Assembly: GCA_002964805.2 (NCBI GenBank) | Contig: PUDQ02000014.1 | Location: 310,001-374,000, forward strand | DNA length: 64,000 nucleotides | Source: Trametes villosa | Lineage: Eukaryota > Basidiomycota > Agaricomycetes > Polyporales > Polyporaceae | Direction of reading: 5' to 3' | Shown: positions 58,759-64,000 of the stretch, one piece after another | Numbering within the stretch: the first letter of the stretch is position 1 | Layout of the letters: every line of letters begins with the position of its first letter | Notes under the pieces: model-generated | What the model was told of the DNA's origin: nothing | What the model saw: the letters and a program-made list of their open reading frames with translations, nothing else | The model's database searches: none | Position numbers and translations under genes: made by a program

Positions 58759-58803
58759 ACGCGTCGGGTCACGAGACGCGTCACGTCGCACCGGGTCACG
58801 CGT
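58759..58803. promoter_or_regulatory. Cluster of three MCB boxes upstream of UBA2
   Basis: Three ACGCGT sites in 45 bp (58759-58764, 58776-58781, 58798-58803), interleaved with two GGGTCACG repeats, 134-178 bp before the UBA2 ATG. ACGCGT is the MBF site of fungal G1/S genes; use here is inferred. Confidence 0.5.
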
Positions 58804-58936
58804 GCGCCCGTGTCGGGATCAGGCTGTGGCGACGACTGGAACTGCTCTGCTCCTCTGCTGCTGCCCGTCACCCTCCTGCGCCCTTCTGACCTCCTTGTTG
58901 CTTGCTGTACATTGAGGGCAGTCGCTGGAGAAAAGT

Positions 58937-61933
58937 ATGAAAATGAGCGGGAGGTCTGCACACGCAAAGGCTATTCTGGGGCAGGAGCTCTTCGGCCGGC
59001 TATCTCAAACGAAGGTTCTCCTTGTAGGCGCAGGCGGTATTGGCTGTGAACTGCGTGAGTACTGCACATGCCTGAGGGATCCCAGGAAAACTCTTCGTTA
59101 CTGACGACTCTTCCTTACACTCCAATTCGCGCTTCCGGGCACGAGCAGTCAAGAACATCGTCCTCACAGGCTTTGGCGACATTACTCTACTCGACCTCGA
59201 CACCATAGACCTCTCTAATCTGAACCGTCAGTTCCTCTTCAGGAAGAAAGACGTGAAGCAGAGCAAAGCTCTGGTACGTTCCCCCACCCAACTTCACGGG
59301 CGCCAGCTGTGCTGTCATCAGGCGTTTACCTAACCTCGTATGTCCGCTCTAGGTGGCAGCAAAGACCGCGTCTGCCTTTAATCCGAACGTCAAAATCACT
59401 CCCATACACGGAAATATCAAGGAGCCACAGTTTGACGTTGCGTGGTTCCGCGGCTTTGACATAGTGCTGAATGCACTAGATAACCTTGGTAAGTCCCTTT
59501 GCCTCTTGCTTTGTTGGACGCTCGATCCGGTGGTGCTGGACCCAACTTCGTATGTCTTGGCATGTACTGCTTCGTGCGGCCTCGGTCCTCCAGGACTGCC
59601 AGTTTTGCCTGCGGCGCATGTCTGTACCATTGCTGGCTGTGCTACGTCGTGTTCTCTTTGGCGCCCCGTCTATCCGGCTGTCTACTGCATCCCAGCGGCA
59701 ACGAAATATTGCTCGAAGTTTAAGAAATCGGACACTCCTGGTTCAGCGCTGGCCTTTCTTGGTCTTCGGAGCGCATACACGCGCTATGCTCAAGGTTACT
59801 CATGACTGGTGCTTACTCTACGATTTCCCTAGACGCACGACGGCATGTTAACAAGATGTGCATGGCGGCTAACGTTCCTCTGGTCGAGTCCGGAACGGCC
59901 GGCTACCTCGGGCAGGTACAGCCTATCCTCAAGGTAACCCTGCTTCCGTCTTATCGCAAGCCCGGGAGCGGTACTAACGCTGGCCGCGACTGTCAGGACC
60001 GTGCAGAATGCTTCGACTGCGTACCTAAGCCGACACCGAAAACCTTCCCGGTATGCACGATCCGCTCGACGCCCTCACAACCCATACACTGCATCGTGTG
60101 GGCGAAGAGCTATCTCATACCGTAAGCTCAGTCCCTACGTCTCGATTGTACGTGTCGCCAAGCTTACCGCGTGGGCAGTCAACTCTTCGGAGAAGATGAG
60201 GATTCTGGTGGCGAACTCGATGAAGCTGAGAAGCAGGGCGAGAACGGTGAGGCGATCCGTTTCGTCGTCGCACACGGAGCCGTCTGACGTGTTGGTCGCC
60301 CTCAGCAAAGGAGATTGCGACGCTCCGCAAGGAGGCACAGGCCTTCAAAGCCGTCCGTGCGGCTCTGCGCGCCACGTCTACGGATGCGTCGTCGTCGTCC
60401 AGTGCTGCGAAGCAGGCATTCACCAAGGTTCGTGGCCCGTTTCATAGGCCTATTCAGTCACGTTGCTAACATATACTACATTGCATGTGCGCGTACAGGT
60501 ATTCCATTCGGATATCCTCAACCTACTGTCGATGGCGGATATGTGGCGCTCGCGCTCACCCCCGACCCCACTCGACTTCGACGCCATTCGCGCCGGCACG
60601 TTCACCCTCGCGAACTCTACCCAAAACGGCACCGCTGCACCGCAGACAAACGGCGCGACCGGAAGCTCCGCAACGGAGAAGAAGTTGAACGGCACTAGCG
60701 CGCCGACGCCGAGTGAGGCCAAATTGAAGGACCAGCGGGCGCTCTCCCTGCAGGATAACTTGGAGCTCTTCGTCGCGAGGTGTGTTTCCTTGGTGTTACT
60801 ACGCAGACGCCTATTTACCAATAGCAACGATAGCGCGGAACGTCTCGCTGCGCGATTGCGGGCTGGGGAGGACACGATCTCGTTCGACAAGGACGACGAC
60901 GATACTCTCGACTTTGTCACTGCCGCTGCGAACCTGCGTTCTGCCGCATACGGGATCCCCGGAAAGAGCCGCTGGGAAATCAAGGGTTCGTCCGTCTCTC
61001 TTCTCGCTTCGTCTTCTCAGTTAACCATTACATGCAGAGATGGCCGGCAACATCATCCCCGCGATCGCTACCACTAACGCGATCATCGCAGGGCTCATCG
61101 TCCTGCAAGCCCTGCACCTCCTCCGGCGCTCCTACTCCGCGCTCCGGAACGTACACGTCCAGTTCAAGCCGAGCATGCCACTCAGCGCGATCACGATGTG
61201 CGCGCCGAACCCCTCCTGCGGAGTGTGCCGCGACACGTACACGGAGGTGCGCTGCGACCCCGCGCGCGTCACCCTGCGCCAGATCGTCGACGGCGTCCTC
61301 GGACGCAGCGGCGGCGGCGCCAATGGGAGCGAGAATGGGGCGGGGGCAGACGGGAGCGAGGCGGACGGGGAGGGCGAGCGCGACGGGCCGGCGGAGGTGA
61401 GCGTGTACGAGGATAAGCGCGTGCTGAGCGACCCGGACTGGGACGAGAACGACGGGCGCACGCTGGAGAGCCTGAACGTGACGCGCGGGAAGTTCTTGTC
61501 TATCGTGGATGAGGACGGCGAGTTTGCGACGTTGCAGGTCGCTATTGGAGCCCTTCCGTGCGTGTCCTTCTTGAAGTCGCGTAAATGAAGGCGTGGCTGA
61601 CGTATTGACTACAGGCCAAACCACCCCGCCGACGGACCCGCGCTCATCCTGCCCTCACCGTTACCCGCACCCCCACGTCGGGAGAAGCCGCCGCGTCCCG
61701 CAACGCCTCCGCCTGCTCCTCCGCCCGTGCTCGCAGGCAAGAAGCGTTCTGCTCCCGACGACGAGATCGAGGAGGTCGACGCGCCGTCAGCGAAGCGCTC
61801 GCGGACCGATGCCGGCGCGGGGGTGCCGTTCACCCCGAGCAAGAAGCGGCGGCTGGAGGAGGACGGGCTGATCATGCTCGAGGACGAGGGCGAGAAGATC
61901 GAGGAGGACCCGGACGTAATCGAGATCGACTAG
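58937..61933 (+). CDS. UBA2: SUMO-activating enzyme subunit 2 (UBA2)
   Basis: Catalytic subunit of the nuclear SUMO E1, which adenylates SUMO with its partner AOS1 and passes it to UBC9 through a thioester. Eleven exons: 58937-59054, 59149-59273, 59353-59488, 59833-59933, 59997-60121, 60179-60246, 60306-60427, 60499-60779, 60825-60985, 61038-61557, 61615-61933; phases agree throughout (691 aa). The ATP-binding [14 protein letters not shown] is at about 27-40, followed by [16 protein letters not shown]. Zinc ligands are ECFDC (about 165-168) and CGVC (about 474). The catalytic Cys is in [11 protein letters not shown] (about 180). The ubiquitin-fold domain is near [17 protein letters not shown]. 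The tail has nuclear signals (KKRRLEED) and is acidic. Intron 3 is unusually long (344 nt). Highly conserved and essential in fungi. Confidence 0.95.
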
Positions 61934-62316
61934 GCCTGGTACTTGCGGTTGGGGGGGGAGGGGGTGTCGTGTATACTTATCTTGCTGTCGCTCGCAGTAC
62001 GCTATATCGCCGTATGCTCGATTTTATGCTGATCTTTGTCTTTGCTTGCTGCAAGTTCGGGTAGACCAGAGGCGAACGTCAGTCGCTTCTGACTAAAGTT
62101 TCGTCCTCGTTTGACGAGGTCCGACAAATCCTATGTAGCTTGCTGCTCAGTGACGCAATGAATACACCTACGGGTATAGACGGTAGTGGGTATGATACAA
62201 GTGCTAAACAGCACGGAGGGAATCGCTAGTATACAGTATACAGAACGTAGAGTATGATACGTGTCGTACGGCGAAGATGCCGGATACAGCGTTGTACCTT
62301 GCACCTGCGGTCGCTC
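61934..62316. other. Short intergenic between convergent genes
   Basis: 383 nt between the UBA2 and FunK1-type stop codons; no other feature seen. Confidence 0.4.
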
Positions 62317-64000
62317 TTATCGGAATCGCAGCGGCCTCGCCCGAAGCAAGTTTTTCGTCGACTTCCTCTCCTGCGTGCCTGTAGTGTCGGCGCGTTCTGG
62401 AGACTTCGACGCCGGGTCAGTGGCAGATTCGCTTGAATCCACTCGCGCCTTCTTCGACGAGCTCGTAGCGCATCCGCTTGCGTCATTGACCTGCACGGCG
62501 CTGAGCTCCGGCGACGGAGGGGGCCGCTTCTTAAAGCTCCATCTCTCGCCAAGCTGGTCGCCTACGAAGTCGTCCCCGGGCCAGGAGTATTGGCGAAGGC
62601 ACAAACGGAAGATTTCGATGGTCGCGGCGTGTGCGTCCAGCCGTGCGGCCGTTTGTCTCGTCTCTTCCGACCTGGCCTCGGCCTTGGCGGCGGCGGTGCG
62701 AGCTCTAGCGTCTGCGACCGCGGCGATCGCGGCTGCACGAGCCTCCTCCGAGCGCCGGATGAGCTTCCTGCGTCGGTCTAAAGGGTCCGGGAATCCATCG
62801 GTCAAGACTTTGCGCTGCGGGACAGCCACCTTCTCCTGGACTTGGCAAGGGGCGCTGTCTTGAGAGCGCTTCCGCTCTGCCGCTGCCACGGCTGCGTCGA
62901 AGTCTTCAGCTTGCGCCTTGAGTCTGCGGTACCGCGCGTTGAACAGCCCGAGCCAATTGTCAAGGAGGTCGTTGAGAGGGTGGCATGCAGCGTTGTCCTT
63001 GTCCAGGAAGTAGAGGTGCGTCATGTCGAAGGTAAGTCTGCCGTCAGTGACTGCGCGGATCTTCTCAAAACTGCACCGCCTGCTGCCAATCTGGTCGTTT
63101 ATGATCATGAAGCCACCGAAGTAGCTAGCGATGAAATACCCGACGTTCTGCTTGTGGGTGTGTCGGAGATAGCGGACGGAGTGGTAAAGCAGCAGGTGGA
63201 AGAAGGATTCGAGCTCGTCTGCCACGCCAATTGGGCGTTCGGGGCGCATGGAGCGCGCCGCAGACATATACGGCCATGTTCCCTGACGATCGAGTGAGAA
63301 TTATGCAAGTGCAACAAAGGGAGCGGCGAGCCATAGCATGGGCACGTACCGTCTCTTCAGGCTGCCTTGTATACTGCTGTGTACCATCTTTGGACGTGTA
63401 CCTGGCGAGCCTCCAGCCGGTCAGAAACCCGTGCCAGGTTACGCGTCGCTTTCCGGTGCGCCCCGTCTGAGTCCTAGGCAGTATGAGCACGTTCCCTGGG
63501 CTTATGTTGCAGTGGAGCAGGTTGAAGTGGGTGAATGCATCGCGGTGCGCTGTCGAGCTTGACGTGAATACCCGCGACGCTGTACGTGTAGGAGCGGAGC
63601 AACTCACTAACGATAGAGTCTAGAATCAGGCGAACAAGTTGCCGGCCGCTACTGAGCTGCTCAAATTTGAGGCAGACCTCTTCCACAACAATGCGGTAGT
63701 GGATGAGCAGCTGCCTGCCTTCGACGAGCTCCTCGAGCTCTTCTTCTTCTTCCTCTCTGGGACGTTTCGCCCCATACGCGGAGGTGGAGGGGGTGCTGTC
63801 AGCCACCGAAGATGTTGAGGAGTGCGAATTCATAGCGTATTGCGCCACGAAAATTTTCTGGGCGAGTACGTCGCCATGTTCAACGACGGTCGGAATGGCC
63901 AACTTGATATCGGGGTTAGACGCCATTGCGCAGAGGTAGTTGCCTTCAGGCTCCGCGCCGTCGTACAGGGGCCTCCAGGTATCCTTCAAGAAGACAAACC
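62317..64000 (-). CDS. FunK1-type fungal protein kinase, partial (5' end outside window)
   Basis: Member of a kinase-like family expanded in mushroom-forming fungi. Visible exons: >64000-63608, 63549-63350, 63282-62317, with phases 1 and 0; about 519 residues seen. The upstream part has KDTWRPLYDGAEPEGNYL, typical of the family. The catalytic loop reads LLHCNISPGNVLI: the HRD aspartate is Asn (codon 63508-63506). The metal-binding (DFG-like) aspartate in the usual GFLIDW is Gly (GFLTGWRLAR, codon 63418-63416). Family signatures GTWPYMSA and DELESFFHLLLYHSVRY follow. The C-terminus is extended by an Ala/Glu/Arg-rich coiled-coil-like region (KLIRRSEEARAAAIAAVADA). Loss of both Asp residues suggests a pseudokinase, unless the family uses other residues. 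Confidence 0.85.

Noticed and set aside
1..64000. tRNA, rRNA genes or CRISPR arrays
   Set aside because: No cloverleaf-compatible TTCRA loop with matching arms, no rRNA stretch, and no regularly spaced repeats were seen; CRISPR is not expected in a fungal nucleus.

Overview
The window reads as a GC-rich nuclear segment from a filamentous basidiomycete (Agaricomycetes; a polypore-like fungus is my guess, not proven). The grounds are many short GT-AG introns of about 45-70 nt with CTNAY-type branch sites, a FunK1-type fungal kinase, a KRE6/SKN1-type glucan protein, fungal GT2, MCM10 and UBA2 genes, and no bacterial gene organisation.

Layout. Bases 1-42.7 kb hold an array of nine paralogous genes (labelled A, B, C, D, E, F, G, H and K) for proteins ending in three C2H2-like zinc fingers. 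A, B and K are on the plus strand; C-H are on the minus strand. Most share a three-exon plan. All nine, plus one unrelated-looking gene (I, 37.5-39.0 kb), carry the same 18-bp element (GAGYGCGTCGATGTTCAA and close variants) about 145-215 bp upstream of the start codon. The array has been reshaped by large duplications: 9.1-10.9 / 12.3-14.0 kb (genes C/D), 14.8-19.5 / 24.9-29.45 kb (genes E/G plus upstream DNA), and 20.2-22.2 / 33.6-37.6 kb. The last pair holds an intact F-box-like gene in one copy and a decayed relic in the other. A head-to-head pair, MCM10 and an unknown gene with MCB-type ACGCGT boxes between them, sits inside the array at 5.4-9.0 kb. A 235-bp MITE-like element lies at 39.6 kb.

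Bases 42.8-64 kb look like an ordinary conserved region: a small heat-shock protein (Hsp20), a small unknown gene, a 12- or 13-exon membrane glycosyltransferase of family 2 divergently paired with a KRE6/SKN1-type GH16 glucan-synthesis protein, a 4.4-kb stretch almost without genes, the SUMO-activating subunit UBA2, and the 3' part of a FunK1-type kinase that runs off the right edge.

How the genes fit together. MCM10 (replication) and UBA2 (SUMOylation) both have ACGCGT boxes near their starts, as expected for G1/S control. GT2 and KRE6 both act on the cell wall. The array genes encode likely nuclear, probably DNA-binding proteins. Their shared upstream element, shared splice-site extension and rapid divergence suggest a co-regulated, lineage-specific family of unknown function, which is the most interesting content of the window. 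Exon coordinates were worked out by hand from frame and splice signals; they are consistent in phase unless stated otherwise.
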